In this document: one piece after another, positions 53,218-62,548 of the stretch
Layout of the letters: each line of letters starts with the position of its first letter
Numbering within the stretch: the stretch's first letter is position 1
Assembly (NCBI RefSeq): GCF_019222765.1
Contig: NZ_CP078145.1
Coordinates: forward strand, 2,108,001 to 2,172,000
Reading direction: 5' to 3'
DNA length: 64,000 nucleotides
DNA from: Nocardia iowensis
GTDB lineage: Bacteria; Actinomycetota; Actinomycetes; Mycobacteriales; Mycobacteriaceae
Program-made: the position numbers and the translations under genes
Notes under the pieces: generated by a model
The model's database searches: none
What the model was told of the DNA's origin: nothing
Seen by the model: the letters and a program-made list of their open reading frames with translations, nothing else

Positions 53218-55068
53218 ATGGTGGAGAGAGCGCCCAATGGTGTGGCGGCGGTGCAGGACAGCTATACGTTCCAGGTGGATCTGCGCGGGATCGTCGATTT
53301 GCTGTCCCACCACCTGTATTCCAGTCCTCGGGTGTATCTGCGTGAGTTGCTGCAGAACGCGGTGGACGCCGTCACGGCACGTGCTGGGCGAGACCGGTTG
53401 GCGCCTACCGCGATTCGGATCGCCGTCGATGCGACCGGGTTACGGATCACCGACCCGGGGGTGGGTCTGACCGAGGCGGATGTGCATCGGTTCCTGGCGA
53501 CGATCGGGCGATCGTCGAAACGTGACGACATCGAGGGCGCGCGGCGAGAGTTTCTCGGGCAGTTCGGCATCGGGCTGCTGGCCTGCTTCACCGTGGCCGA
53601 GACGATCCGCGTGGTCACCCACTCCGCCGACGATCCGGCTGCCGCGCCGGTCGAATGGCTGGCCGCCGCGGATGGCACCTACTCGGTGCGGTTGCTGGAA
53701 CCAGCGGAGTACCCCGAGCCCGGTACCACGGTGCAGTTGACGCCGCGGGCGGGTGCGGAGTCGTGGTTCGCGCCGCGCCGCGTCATCGAACTCGCCCGCG
53801 AATACGGCTCCTTGCTGCCCTATGCGGTGACCGTCGAGTCCGATGGCGTCATCGTGCCGGTCACCGATGGCCCGGCCGTGTGGCATCGCGACTATTCCTC
53901 CGCCGCGGAACGGCGGGCTGCCCTGCTCGAATTCGGCGAGCGCACACTCGGCTTCGCGCCCCTCGACGTCATCGATCTGGACGCGGAACTGGCCGGGGTG
54001 AGCGGCGTCGCGTATGTGCTCGCGCAGCCGGGCAATCCGGCGGAGAGCAGCGCGCACCGGGTGTATCTGAAGGGCATGCTGCTCGGCGACGCGGTGCGCG
54101 GACTGCTGCCGGACTGGGCGTTCTTCGTGCGGTGCGTGATCGATACCGACTCATTGCGCCCCACCGCATCCCGCGAGGGACTGTACGAGGACGACCGGCT
54201 GGCCATTATTCGGGAGGTACTCGGCGACCGGGTGCGCGACTGGCTCACCGAGATCGCGGCCGAGCAGCCGCAGCGGCTGGCCGCGTTCCTGTCGGTGCAC
54301 GCACTCGGTGTCAAGGCGATGGCCCGGCACTCGGCCGAACTGTTCCGGATCATGCTGCCGCACTTGACCTTCGAGACGAGCGACGGCCGAGTTCCGCTGA
54401 CCGAGTTCGCCCGCAACCACCCGGTCATCCGGGTGACGGCGACGGTGGAGGAGTTCCGTCAAGTGGCGTCGACCGCGGCGGCGCAGGGCATCGGGATCGT
54501 CAACGGTGGCTACGCCTACGACCGGGAACTGGTGGTGGCGCTGCCGCGGTTGCTGCCAGGTGTCGAGGTGATCGACCTCGACACCGACGCCATCACGGCT
54601 GCGCTGGATCTGGTCGACCCGGCCGACGAACTGGCGCTGACACCGGTGTTGACCATTGCCCGCGCGGCGCTCGACCCACTGTCCTGCGACGTGATCGTGC
54701 GAGCGTTTCACCCGGTTTCGGTGCCCGCGTTGTACTTGGACGGACGGAGTGCGCGCAACGAACGGACCAGAGCGGAGACCGCGCTCGGCGCGGACGAGCT
54801 GTGGAGCGAGATCCTCGGTGCGCTCGACGCCGCCGCGCCGCGTGCCAAGCTCGTGCTGAACCACCACAGTCCGGTAGTCCGCAGGCTGGCCCGCATCGGC
54901 GATCCGGCCTTCCTGAAGACGGCGGTGGAATCGCTGTACGGGCAGGCCCTGCTGATGACGCACCGGCCGCTGCGGCCCGCCGACACGGCGCTGCTCAATC
55001 GCGCCTTCGGTGAATTCCTCAGCTGGGCAACGCAACGTGCCGCGGGCACCGCCGACGAGACGGAGTGA
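53218..55068 (+). CDS. HSP90-family (HtpG-like) chaperone, 616 aa
   Basis: GHKL ATPase N-domain: VYLRELLQNAVDAVTARAGR, GLRITDPGVGLTEADVHRFL and FLGQFGIGLLACFTVAETIR, the HSP90 nucleotide lid. SRDVIVTSREGL-like TASREGLYEDDRLAIIREVL is the middle-domain loop with the catalytic Arg region. The C-terminus ends in the acidic TADETE. GAGG is 9 nt before ATG 53218. Directly followed by a TPR protein, which suggests a client/co-chaperone pair. Confidence 0.87.
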   Translation: MVERAPNGVAAVQDSYTFQVDLRGIVDLLSHHLYSSPRVYLRELLQNAVDAVTARAGRDRLAPTAIRIAVDATGLRITDPGVGLTEADVHRFLATIGRSSKRDDIEGARREFLGQFGIGLLACFTVAETIRVVTHSADDPAAAPVEWLAAADGTYSVRLLEPAEYPEPGTTVQLTPRAGAESWFAPRRVIELAREYGSLLPYAVTVESDGVIVPVTDGPAVWHRDYSSAAERRAALLEFGERTLGFAPLDVIDLDAELAGVSGVAYVLAQPGNPAESSAHRVYLKGMLLGDAVRGLLPDWAFFVRCVIDTDSLRPTASREGLYEDDRLAIIREVLGDRVRDWLTEIAAEQPQRLAAFLSVHALGVKAMARHSAELFRIMLPHLTFETSDGRVPLTEFARNHPVIRVTATVEEFRQVASTAAAQGIGIVNGGYAYDRELVVALPRLLPGVEVIDLDTDAITAALDLVDPADELALTPVLTIARAALDPLSCDVIVRAFHPVSVPALYLDGRSARNERTRAETALGADELWSEILGALDAAAPRAKLVLNHHSPVVRRLARIGDPAFLKTAVESLYGQALLMTHRPLRPADTALLNRAFGEFLSWATQRAAGTADETE

Positions 55069-55070
55069 AG

Positions 55071-57065
55071 ATGGACACCGTCGAGATCAACGAGGCACTG
55101 GCACAGGTCTATACGCTGCCGCAAGGACGAGTACGCGTCGAACGACTGGAAATCCTTGCGGCGGCCGCGAAGTCGGGACCGGACCGGCACCTCGAAGGTC
55201 GCGTGCTGCTGGAGCTGGCCGAATCCTATGCCTACGCGAGCGAACGTGACCTGGCGCCGGTCGCCTACGCCAGGCTGCTGCGGATCTATGACGAGCACCC
55301 GGTCGAGTTGGGGCCACTGACCTATTCGGTGCATTGGTACCTCAAGTGGATGACCTGGGGGCTCATCGACGATCCCGCGGTACCGCTGCCGACCGTCTAC
55401 CGCTGGTTCGACGAGCTCGAAAATCGCTATGGCCAGCGCGGTTACAGCCTGCGGCCGGTGTTCGCGCTGCGCGCCCAACTGGCCAGGCAGCTGGGCGACC
55501 GCGAAGGTACCGCCCGGTGGCACGAGCAGGCGATGGCGGCACCGCGCGACAGCATGTCCGACTGCGAGGCCTGCGAGCGCAATGAATGGGGTAGCGGCAG
55601 TGCGGCTTCGGGGGATGACGTGGGCGCGCTCGCGCACTGGCAGCCGGTGATCGATGGTGAGCTCGGCTGCGCCGAAGAGCCGCATCGCGTGCTGGCTCAG
55701 GCACTGCTGCCACTGCTGCGCACGGGCCGCGTCGCGGCGGCGCGCGGCGCGCACTTGACGGGGTATCCGCTGGTTCGGCACAGCGAGAGCTTGCGGCCGT
55801 CGGTGGCGGCGCATATCGAGTTCTGTGCGCTGACCGGGAACGAAGGGCGGGGACTGGAGATTCTGGCCGAGCACAGTCGTTGGGTCGGTGATCCCGGCGC
55901 GGACGTCGGTGCGCGTCTCGCGTTCATCACCGGGGTTTGTGTGCTGTTGCGCAGGCTGGTCACGCTTGGACTGGGGTATGTACGGGTCGCGGACGGGACC
56001 GTGGATTCGGTACTGGTGGAACTCGATACGGAGATCGCGGGGCTGTGCGCGCGGTACGACCTTCGTAACCGGAATGGCGCGGTCAGTAGCCGGGTGGCCG
56101 CGCGGCTGGCGGGACAACCACTGGTGGAACGGCTTCCGCTCGGCTTGCGTAGCAGACTGCCGAGGGTCGTGCGCACCTCGGCAGCCGTTGCGCTCGATTC
56201 CGAACCATCTCCGGAAGTTGTGAGCTCCGAGGATGACCGGCTGGCCGAGGTGTTGCGGCTGGCGGAATTCGGTGCCGCTCAGCTGGCCGATGCCCCGGAA
56301 GTCGCGGAAGCCCGCCTGCGGGAAGCGTTGGCGATCGGTGGCGCGGTACTGCCCGCGGAACATTTGGCACGGCTCAGCTCACAACTGTGCATCGCGATCG
56401 CCGGGCAACCGAATCGCGAGCTGGACCTGGCGGACGCGGCGATCCGCGCCGCCGCTCGCTGGGAGGCGCTGTCCGAACCGGATCTGCTGCACCACACCGT
56501 GATTGCCGCGCGCGCCTGCCATCGCGGTCGGCGCCACGGCGAGGCCGTCGCCCTGTTCGAGGAGGCCTTGGCGGCCGACGGGCTGCCCTACCCACCCGCC
56601 GAAATAGCAACGGTTCGTGCGCAATTCGGTGAATCGTTGAACGCACTGCACCGCTACCACGAGGCCGCCCGGCAATTCGCCGAAGCCGCCCGGCTCGTCG
56701 AGCGTGACCCCGACCGCCGCGAGCAGCACGCCGGACTCGCCTTGGCGGCCGCCACCGCGCTGGAATACTGCGATCAGGACGAAGCGGCGGGGGCCGCCTA
56801 TCAGCGGGCCGCCGCATTGTTCGGCGACCTCGGACAGGTCGTGTCGCGGGCGCGCTGCCTGCGGTCGGCGGCGTGGTTGCAGGTGTGGGGGTCCGCCGGG
56901 CCGGATCGGCCGTGGTTGAGCGCGATGCAGGCATTGATCGCCGAGTTGGCAGGGATCGATGGCGACTCGTCGACCGCGGCGGTGGCCGCCGAACTCGCAC
57001 AGACCCGCCGCGAGCTGCGGGAAATGCTGGACGCGGCGGACGGGGACCGGGTGGCGGGCGAGTAG
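55071..57065 (+). CDS. TPR-repeat protein, probable HSP90 partner, 664 aa
   Basis: An all-helical protein rich in Ala/Leu/Glu with tetratricopeptide-like units, clearest in the second half: [40 protein letters not shown] and [20 protein letters not shown]. No enzyme motif. ATG 55071 is 5 nt after GGAG; GTG 55065 overlaps the HSP90 stop. HSP90 proteins of eukaryotes bind TPR co-chaperones through an acidic tail; a parallel here is inference. Confidence 0.82.
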   Translation: MDTVEINEALAQVYTLPQGRVRVERLEILAAAAKSGPDRHLEGRVLLELAESYAYASERDLAPVAYARLLRIYDEHPVELGPLTYSVHWYLKWMTWGLIDDPAVPLPTVYRWFDELENRYGQRGYSLRPVFALRAQLARQLGDREGTARWHEQAMAAPRDSMSDCEACERNEWGSGSAASGDDVGALAHWQPVIDGELGCAEEPHRVLAQALLPLLRTGRVAAARGAHLTGYPLVRHSESLRPSVAAHIEFCALTGNEGRGLEILAEHSRWVGDPGADVGARLAFITGVCVLLRRLVTLGLGYVRVADGTVDSVLVELDTEIAGLCARYDLRNRNGAVSSRVAARLAGQPLVERLPLGLRSRLPRVVRTSAAVALDSEPSPEVVSSEDDRLAEVLRLAEFGAAQLADAPEVAEARLREALAIGGAVLPAEHLARLSSQLCIAIAGQPNRELDLADAAIRAAARWEALSEPDLLHHTVIAARACHRGRRHGEAVALFEEALAADGLPYPPAEIATVRAQFGESLNALHRYHEAARQFAEAARLVERDPDRREQHAGLALAAATALEYCDQDEAAGAAYQRAAALFGDLGQVVSRARCLRSAAWLQVWGSAGPDRPWLSAMQALIAELAGIDGDSSTAAVAAELAQTRRELREMLDAADGDRVAGE

Positions 57066-57147
57066 CTGCCTGCGGTCGCCAGCAGTTGACCGCGCCCCGG
57101 CTTGCCGCCCAGGGTTGCCCGGAGCCGACCGATTAAGCTCGGCACTC

Positions 57148-57789
57148 ATGCAAGAGACAGGTCGGCGCGGCCGCAAACTGGGCGTGATGGGCGGCACCTT
57201 CGACCCCATCCACCACGGTCACCTGGTCGCCGCCAGCGAGGTCGCCAATCGGTTCGAGCTCGACGAAGTGATCTTCGTCCCCACCGGTCAGCCCTGGCAG
57301 AAGTCGGATAAACAGGTCAGTCCGGCCGAGGACCGCTACTTGATGACCGTGATCGCGACCGCCTCGAACCCCAGTTTCTCGGTCAGTCGCGCCGACATCG
57401 ACCGGGAAAAGGTCACCTACACCGTCGACACGCTGCGCGAGATGCGCAGCAAGCATCCGGACGCCGAGCTGTACTTCATCACCGGAGCGGATGCGCTGGC
57501 CAACATCCTGACATGGCAGGATTGGGCCGAACTGTTCGAACTGGCGAGGTTTGTCGGGGTGAGCCGTCCGGGGTACGAGCTGAATACCGATCATCTCGAG
57601 GAGCATCTGCGCGATCTTCCAGCCGATGCGGTGACCATGGTCGAAATCCCGGCACTGGCGATCTCGTCGAGCGAATGCCGTCGCCGCGCCGCCGAGAACC
57701 GGCCGGTGTGGTACCTCGTCCCCGATGGCGTGGTGCAGTACATATCGAAGCGGCACCTCTATGTGCCCGCAGGAGCGGAAGGTAGCTGA
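57148..57789 (+). CDS. nadD: Nicotinate-nucleotide adenylyltransferase, 213 aa
   Basis: NAD synthesis step joining ATP and nicotinate mononucleotide. [20 protein letters not shown] holds the HxGH signature and [10 protein letters not shown] the second nucleotide motif (SSxxxR). [11 protein letters not shown] and [18 protein letters not shown] are typical. Start ATG 57148. It opens the conserved nadD-rsfS-gpgP-octT string. Confidence 0.96.
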   Translation: MQETGRRGRKLGVMGGTFDPIHHGHLVAASEVANRFELDEVIFVPTGQPWQKSDKQVSPAEDRYLMTVIATASNPSFSVSRADIDREKVTYTVDTLREMRSKHPDAELYFITGADALANILTWQDWAELFELARFVGVSRPGYELNTDHLEEHLRDLPADAVTMVEIPALAISSSECRRRAAENRPVWYLVPDGVVQYISKRHLYVPAGAEGS

Positions 57790-57815
57790 GTGAGCGAGCG
57801 TAGCGGGGGGCAGGC

Positions 57816-58232
57816 ATGAGTGCGTCCGTGGAGTCGGTTGAGATCGCGCAGGTCGCTGCGCGGGCGGCGGATGAGAAGTTGGCCTCCGACGTGGTGGTGC
57901 TCGACGTGTCCGAGCAGCTGGTGATCACCGACTGCTTCGTCATCGCGTCCGCGCCGAACGAGCGTCAGGTGAACGCCATCGTCGACAACATCGAGGACAA
58001 GCTCCGCGAGGCCGGGCACAAGCCGGTCCGGCGCGAGGGCACCCGCGAGGGACGCTGGGCGCTGCTCGACTACGTCGATGTCGTGGTGCACGTGCAGCAC
58101 AACGACGAGCGCAACTTCTATGCGCTGGAACGGTTGTGGAAGGACTGCCCGGTGGTGCCGGTGGACGGCATCGGTGCGCCGGAAGCGCGGGCCGCGGCGG
58201 TGAACGGTGATGCGGAGAGCGACGCCGAGTGA
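57816..58232 (+). CDS. rsfS: Ribosome silencing factor RsfS, 138 aa
   Basis: DUF143/Iojap family; binds L14 and blocks subunit joining in starved cells. LASDVVVLDVSEQLVITDCF and GTREGRWALLDYVDVVVHVQ are the family motifs. Located 26 nt after nadD. The C-terminal tail (EARAAAVNGDAESDAE) is extra and probably flexible. Confidence 0.96.
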   Translation: MSASVESVEIAQVAARAADEKLASDVVVLDVSEQLVITDCFVIASAPNERQVNAIVDNIEDKLREAGHKPVRREGTREGRWALLDYVDVVVHVQHNDERNFYALERLWKDCPVVPVDGIGAPEARAAAVNGDAESDAE

Positions 58233-58296
58233 ATGAACGAGTCATCGGTACGGCAGTCTTGTTAGCGGCAGAGTCGAGCGTCAGAAAGGCGCGACC

Positions 58297-58956
58297 GTGA
58301 GTAAGTACGCCGGCGTGCGCACACTGATCCTGTTGCGCCACGGGCAGACCGAATGGAATGCCGCCGACCGGATGCAGGGCCAGATCGATACCGATCTCAC
58401 CGAGCTCGGTCGCCGTCAGGCGAAAGAGGCCGCGCGCGAACTGGTTTCGCGCAATGCGATCGCCATCGTCTCCTCCGACCTGCGCCGGGCCTTCGAGACC
58501 GCGACCGCGCTCGCCGATCACACGTCACTCGACGTGGTGCCCGACCCACGACTGCGGGAAACCGATCTCGGCGACTGGGAGGGGCTGACGCACCTCGAGG
58601 TGGACGCCGACTTCCCCGGCGCGCGCCAGGCCTGGCGGCTCGACGCCACCTATCGGCCGCCCAATGGAGAGAGCAAACTCGAGGTCGGCGCGCGAGCGCT
58701 GCCGGTTGTCCAGGAATTGCTTGTCGAGCGGCAGGACTGGCCGGGCCGGACTATCATCCTGGTGGCGCACGGCGGGCTGATCGCCGGCCTCACGGCCGCG
58801 CTGCTCGATCTGCCGCCAGCGAATTGGCCCGTCCTCGGCGGACTGGCCAATACCAGCTGGGTGCAGCTGAGCAGTCACGGTCCGAGCATCGACCAGCCCG
58901 GTTGGCGCCTTGACGTGTGGAACGCATCGGCGAAGGTGGCCTCGGATGTCCTCTGA
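58297..58956 (+). CDS. gpgP: Histidine phosphatase, glucosyl-3-phosphoglycerate phosphatase, 219 aa
   Basis: RHG motif [30 protein letters not shown] and the second His in [13 protein letters not shown]. In mycobacteria this gene, next to rsfS, encodes GpgP, which dephosphorylates glucosyl-3-phosphoglycerate in methylglucose lipopolysaccharide synthesis. GTG 58297 start. Its end overlaps the octT start by 11 nt, in keeping with a joint pathway. Confidence 0.9.
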   Translation: MSKYAGVRTLILLRHGQTEWNAADRMQGQIDTDLTELGRRQAKEAARELVSRNAIAIVSSDLRRAFETATALADHTSLDVVPDPRLRETDLGDWEGLTHLEVDADFPGARQAWRLDATYRPPNGESKLEVGARALPVVQELLVERQDWPGRTIILVAHGGLIAGLTAALLDLPPANWPVLGGLANTSWVQLSSHGPSIDQPGWRLDVWNASAKVASDVL

Positions 58957-60163
58957 AGATCCGATTCGGCAGGTGCCGGACGAACTGTTCCGGAAGGCCT
59001 CGGCGAAACCGGAACGCTCGATCCCGGACGCGTTGTTCGGTCCGCCTCCGGTGCCGCCGGTGGAGCCCGAAGCTGCTGAGTCGGGGGCCGAGGAGGGAGA
59101 GTCGGCTGAGCCCGAAGGTTCCGCTCCGGCCAGTTCGGTAGACCCACCTCCTGAGCGGTCGGTTGTGGTCGCAGAGTCGAGCGGGGCCTCGGTTGTTGCG
59201 GGCGGTTCTGAGTCAGGGCGGACTGCCGATTCGGTCGGTGCTGCTGACGAGTCCGCCGCGCCCGCGGGAGTACCCGCCGAGTCCGGCGCTGGTGAATTGG
59301 CTGCCGCTGTCGGCGTCGCTGGCGGCTCTTCGGTATCGGCGGACGCGTCGGCTGCTGTGGCCGCCGGTTCGAGTGCGTCGGCTGCGGTAGCGCAGGGCGA
59401 GTCGGCTGAAGTGGCGCGGGACGAGTCGGCTGAGGTGGCGCAGGGCGCGTCGGCCACCGGGCGACCGGTGCTGCTGGTCATCGCGGATTCGCTGTCGTAC
59501 TTCGGGCCAAAGGGTGGGCTCCCCGCCGATCACCCGCAAATTTGGCCGAACCTGGTCGGCGCCGAGCTGGATTGGGACGTCGAGATAGTCGGGCGGATCG
59601 GCTGGACCTGCCGGGACGCGTACTGGGCGTTGATCGGTGATCCGCGGGTATGGGCGGCGGTGCCGCGCGCCGGTGCCGTGGTGTTCGCCGTCGGCGGCAT
59701 GGACACCTTGCCGTCGCCGCTGCCGACCGCGCTGCGTGAACTGATTCGATACGTGCGCCCGCCCGCGCTGCGCCGCAGCGTCCGCGCCACCTACACCTGG
59801 TTGCAGCCGAAACTGTCGAAACTCGGTCGCCCCGTCGCGCTGCCACCGAAGGTGAGCGTGGACTACCTGGAGCAGTCGCGAGAAGCGTTGGCGCAGTTGC
59901 GGCCCGAGCTGCCGGTGGTCGCGGTGCTGCCGTCCGTGCACAACTGTGCCGCCTACGGGCGAGTGCACTCCGGGCGTGCGCGTGCCGTCAAAGCGTTGCG
60001 GGCGTGGTCGGCGCGCACCTCGGTGCCGCTGGTCGATCTCGGCGAAGCGGTGCGCGACAACATCTTCTCCGGTGAGGCGAATCCGGACGGTATCCACTGG
60101 GGTTGGGCGGGGCACACGGCCGTGGCCAACGCGATGGTGAAGACCCTGCAGGAGGTTCGGTAG
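58946..60163 (+). CDS. octT: SGNH-type acyltransferase, diglucosylglycerate octanoyltransferase, 405 aa
   Basis: SGNH block I is [20 protein letters not shown] (Ser nucleophile), block [13 protein letters not shown], and block [11 protein letters not shown] (Asp-His). Order after gpgP equals Rv2418c, the octanoyltransferase of MGLP synthesis. It carries a ~170-residue N-terminal extension, first a [20 protein letters not shown] segment and then Ala/Ser/Glu-rich repeats ([18 protein letters not shown]). Start ATG 58946. Confidence 0.85.
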   Translation: MSSEDPIRQVPDELFRKASAKPERSIPDALFGPPPVPPVEPEAAESGAEEGESAEPEGSAPASSVDPPPERSVVVAESSGASVVAGGSESGRTADSVGAADESAAPAGVPAESGAGELAAAVGVAGGSSVSADASAAVAAGSSASAAVAQGESAEVARDESAEVAQGASATGRPVLLVIADSLSYFGPKGGLPADHPQIWPNLVGAELDWDVEIVGRIGWTCRDAYWALIGDPRVWAAVPRAGAVVFAVGGMDTLPSPLPTALRELIRYVRPPALRRSVRATYTWLQPKLSKLGRPVALPPKVSVDYLEQSREALAQLRPELPVVAVLPSVHNCAAYGRVHSGRARAVKALRAWSARTSVPLVDLGEAVRDNIFSGEANPDGIHWGWAGHTAVANAMVKTLQEVR

Positions 60164-60166
60164 TCC

Positions 60167-61009
60167 GTGGCCGTCGTGGTCGTGACAGATTCGTCCGCCA
60201 GCCTCCCTGCCGAACTCGCCGCCGAGCTCGATATCGCCGTCGTCCCGCTGCATGTGCTGATCGGGGACCGCGCGATCCGCGAGGGTGTCGACGCCGTAGA
60301 CATCGACTATGCCTCCGACACGGTGACCACCTCGGCGGCATCGCCGGGTGAGCTGCGTGCCGTATACGAGCAGGCCTGGGCGCGCAGTGGTGGCGATGGT
60401 GTTGTCGCCGTGCATATTTCGCGTCAACTCTCCGGGACCTGGGAGGCGGGCAGGCAGGCCGTCCGCGATATGGACGCCGCCGACCGGGTACGTCTTGTCG
60501 ATTCGCTCGGCGCGGGTCTGGCCACCGGGCTGCCGGTGCTGGCCGCGGCGCGCCGGGCCCACGACGGAGCGCCGCTGGATGTCGTCTACGACACCGCGGT
60601 CGCCGCGTCGAGCCGCGCCCGCACATTCATCCTGGTGAACCGCACCGAACAGCTGCGCCGCGGCGGCCGACTGAGCTCCGCTGCCGCCTTCTTCGGCAGT
60701 GAACTGGTCACCAAGCCGCTGCTACAGATCGTCGAAGGGCGCCTCGAACTCCGCGAGAAGGTTCGGACACGCTCCAAAGCCTTCGCGAAACTCGTTGCGG
60801 CAGCGGTGGATGCGGCAGGCGAGGACGGTGCGGCCGTCGCTGTCCAGCACCTCGGCGCCGAAGACGCCGCCAATACCGTCGCCGCCCAACTGCGTGACCT
60901 GGTCCCCGGCATCCGCGAACTCATCGTCGCCGAATTCGGTCCCGCGCTTGGCATCCACCTCGGCATCGGGGCCGTAGGCGTCCTGGTACTCCCCGGCGGC
61001 TGCACCTAG
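60167..61009 (+). CDS. DegV-family fatty-acid-binding protein, 280 aa
   Basis: The start VVVTDSSASLPAELAAELDI, then TSAASPGELRAVYEQ and VAVHISRQLSGTWEAGRQA, define DegV/FakB-type proteins, which bind a fatty acid for phosphorylation by FakA. GTG 60167 is 3 nt after octT. It follows octT as in M. tuberculosis (Rv2417c). A role in delivering acyl groups to octT is an attractive inference. No fakA gene is in the window. Confidence 0.9.
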   Translation: MAVVVVTDSSASLPAELAAELDIAVVPLHVLIGDRAIREGVDAVDIDYASDTVTTSAASPGELRAVYEQAWARSGGDGVVAVHISRQLSGTWEAGRQAVRDMDAADRVRLVDSLGAGLATGLPVLAAARRAHDGAPLDVVYDTAVAASSRARTFILVNRTEQLRRGGRLSSAAAFFGSELVTKPLLQIVEGRLELREKVRTRSKAFAKLVAAAVDAAGEDGAAVAVQHLGAEDAANTVAAQLRDLVPGIRELIVAEFGPALGIHLGIGAVGVLVLPGGCT

Positions 61010-61166
61010 CCCTGGCTGTTTCGCCGAGCGGGACATAGCCGTGTCGAAACGCGAGTAGAGGGCTCCGTCAGGTCTCGTTCGCCGCATTGGTTGGGTCCGG
61101 TTGTGGGCGGGTGGCTGGGGCACCTCGGCGTGCGCCGCGCGCTGACAGGTGTGCGGCTTCGGCGAG

Positions 61167-61193
61167 TTGTCCACATCCCCGTAGTTGTCAACA
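61167..61193 (+). promoter_or_regulatory. Pair of DnaA-box-like nonamers upstream of comEA
   Basis: TTGTCCACA (61167-61175), a perfect actinobacterial DnaA box, is followed 9 nt later by TTGTCAACA (61185-61193) in the same orientation. They lie in the 246-bp region between degV and comEA. May bind DnaA or simply resemble it. Confidence 0.45.
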
Positions 61194-61255
61194 GGACGGC
61201 TGAATCGCCTGGTCGGGCAAGACCTTTCGGCTTCGGGCCGGAATACGGTCGCCTC

Positions 61256-62548
61256 ATGTCACGACAGGACGAACGCGAACGGATCCGGCGGCGGCTGGGC
61301 GCGCTGACCACCCGCGTCAGTGCCAGTAGGACTGGGATCGCGGGTGCGGCCGAAGCCGCGCATCCCCTTGGGGGTCGCTCGCGGGATTTGTCGAGCGGGC
61401 GGACGGCTGGAGCAGGGGTGGCCGGTCAGGGGTGGGGTGAGGTCGGTACGAAACTGATGCCCGCTGGCCGGAGCGGGCGCTGGGATCTTGCGGAGGTGCC
61501 GTCCGAGGCGGGCAGTGCCGGTCAGCGACGGGGTGAGGTCGGTACGAGACCGGTGGGCGCTGGCCGGAGCGGGCGCTGGGATCTTGCGGAGGTGCCGTCC
61601 GAGGCGGGCAGTGCCGGTCAGCGACGGGGTGAGGTCGGTACGAGACCGGTGGGCGCCGGTCGTAGCGGGCGCTGGGATTTTGCGGAGGTGCCGTCCGAGG
61701 CGGGCAGTGGTGGTGACGACGGGGATGACGAGGTGGGGGAGGTGCGTGCGCCCAAGTGGCTGGAGGAACCCGTGGCTGGTTCCGGGTGGCGGGATCGGCT
61801 GGTGCCGGAGCGGTTTCGAGGTATTCGGTTCGATCCTGGGCGGCGCGGTGTCGGCACCCTGCTGGTGATCGGGGTGGTGGCGATGGTGGTTGCGGCTGTC
61901 GTTGTGTTCCGTGAGCGGCCTGTCGCGCAACCGGTGCCGCCATTGCCCGCGGTGCGGACCAGCACTACGACTCCGGCTGTGGCACGGTCGAATTCCACCA
62001 CTCCGGCGAGTGCGGCCGCATTGCCCGGTGCGGCACCGCAGCCCGCCGAGTCGGGCGCGGCACCGGGTGCCGACGAATTGGTGGTCAGCGTGGTCGGGTT
62101 GGTGCATCACACCGGTCTGGTGCGGCTGCCAGCCGGATCGCGCGTCGCCGACGCCCTCGCGGCCGCGGGTGGTACCCGGGACGGCGCCGACCTCGCTGGC
62201 CTCAACCTGGCGCAGCGACTGTTCGACGGAGATCAGGTGCTGGTCGGTCCGGCGGGTCCGAACCCTGGACCACCGCAGCTCGGCAGTACCACGATCAACA
62301 CGGGCGGCCGTACCTCCACCGCGCCGTCCGGGTCGGCCGGTGCACCATCGCCGTCCGGCCGAGTCGACCTCAACACCGCGACCGAATCCGACCTCGACGC
62401 TCTTCCCGGCGTCGGCCCCGTGACAGCCAAGGCCATCATCGCCTGGCGCACCGCCAACGGGCGTTTCACCGCCATCGATCAACTCGGCCAAGTAGATGGC
62501 ATCGGTCCCGCCCGCTTGGCCCGCCTGCGCGAGCTGGTGAAGGTATGA
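61256..62548 (+). CDS. comEA: ComEA-family helix-hairpin-helix DNA-binding protein, 430 aa
   Basis: Order of parts: basic N-terminus; three 32-residue repeats (about 57-152); one transmembrane helix (LLVIGVVAMVVAAVVVF, about 202-218); a Thr/Pro/Ala linker; a SLBB domain (VGLVHHTGLVRLPAGSRVAD); and two HhH motifs at the C-terminus (VDLNTATESDLDALPGVGPV and IDQLGQVDGIGPARLARLRE). Membrane-anchored DNA receptor of competence-type uptake. Overlaps comEC by ATGA. The N-terminal repeats are not typical of the family. Confidence 0.92.
   Translation: MSRQDERERIRRRLGALTTRVSASRTGIAGAAEAAHPLGGRSRDLSSGRTAGAGVAGQGWGEVGTKLMPAGRSGRWDLAEVPSEAGSAGQRRGEVGTRPVGAGRSGRWDLAEVPSEAGSAGQRRGEVGTRPVGAGRSGRWDFAEVPSEAGSGGDDGDDEVGEVRAPKWLEEPVAGSGWRDRLVPERFRGIRFDPGRRGVGTLLVIGVVAMVVAAVVVFRERPVAQPVPPLPAVRTSTTTPAVARSNSTTPASAAALPGAAPQPAESGAAPGADELVVSVVGLVHHTGLVRLPAGSRVADALAAAGGTRDGADLAGLNLAQRLFDGDQVLVGPAGPNPGPPQLGSTTINTGGRTSTAPSGSAGAPSPSGRVDLNTATESDLDALPGVGPVTAKAIIAWRTANGRFTAIDQLGQVDGIGPARLARLRELVKV
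61424..61711 (+). repeat. In-frame 96-bp tandem repeat, three copies, in comEA
   Basis: Units start at 61424, 61520 and 61616. Copies 2 and 3 are nearly identical, and copy 1 differs mainly at its start. Each encodes 32 residues ending GRWDLAEVPSEAGSA (copy 3 GRWDFAEVPSEAGSG). Recent slippage or unequal exchange is likely. Confidence 0.9.

Noticed and set aside
61424..61711. 96-bp repeat taken as a CRISPR array
   Set aside because: Units are contiguous, in frame and without spacers; this is a coding tandem repeat.
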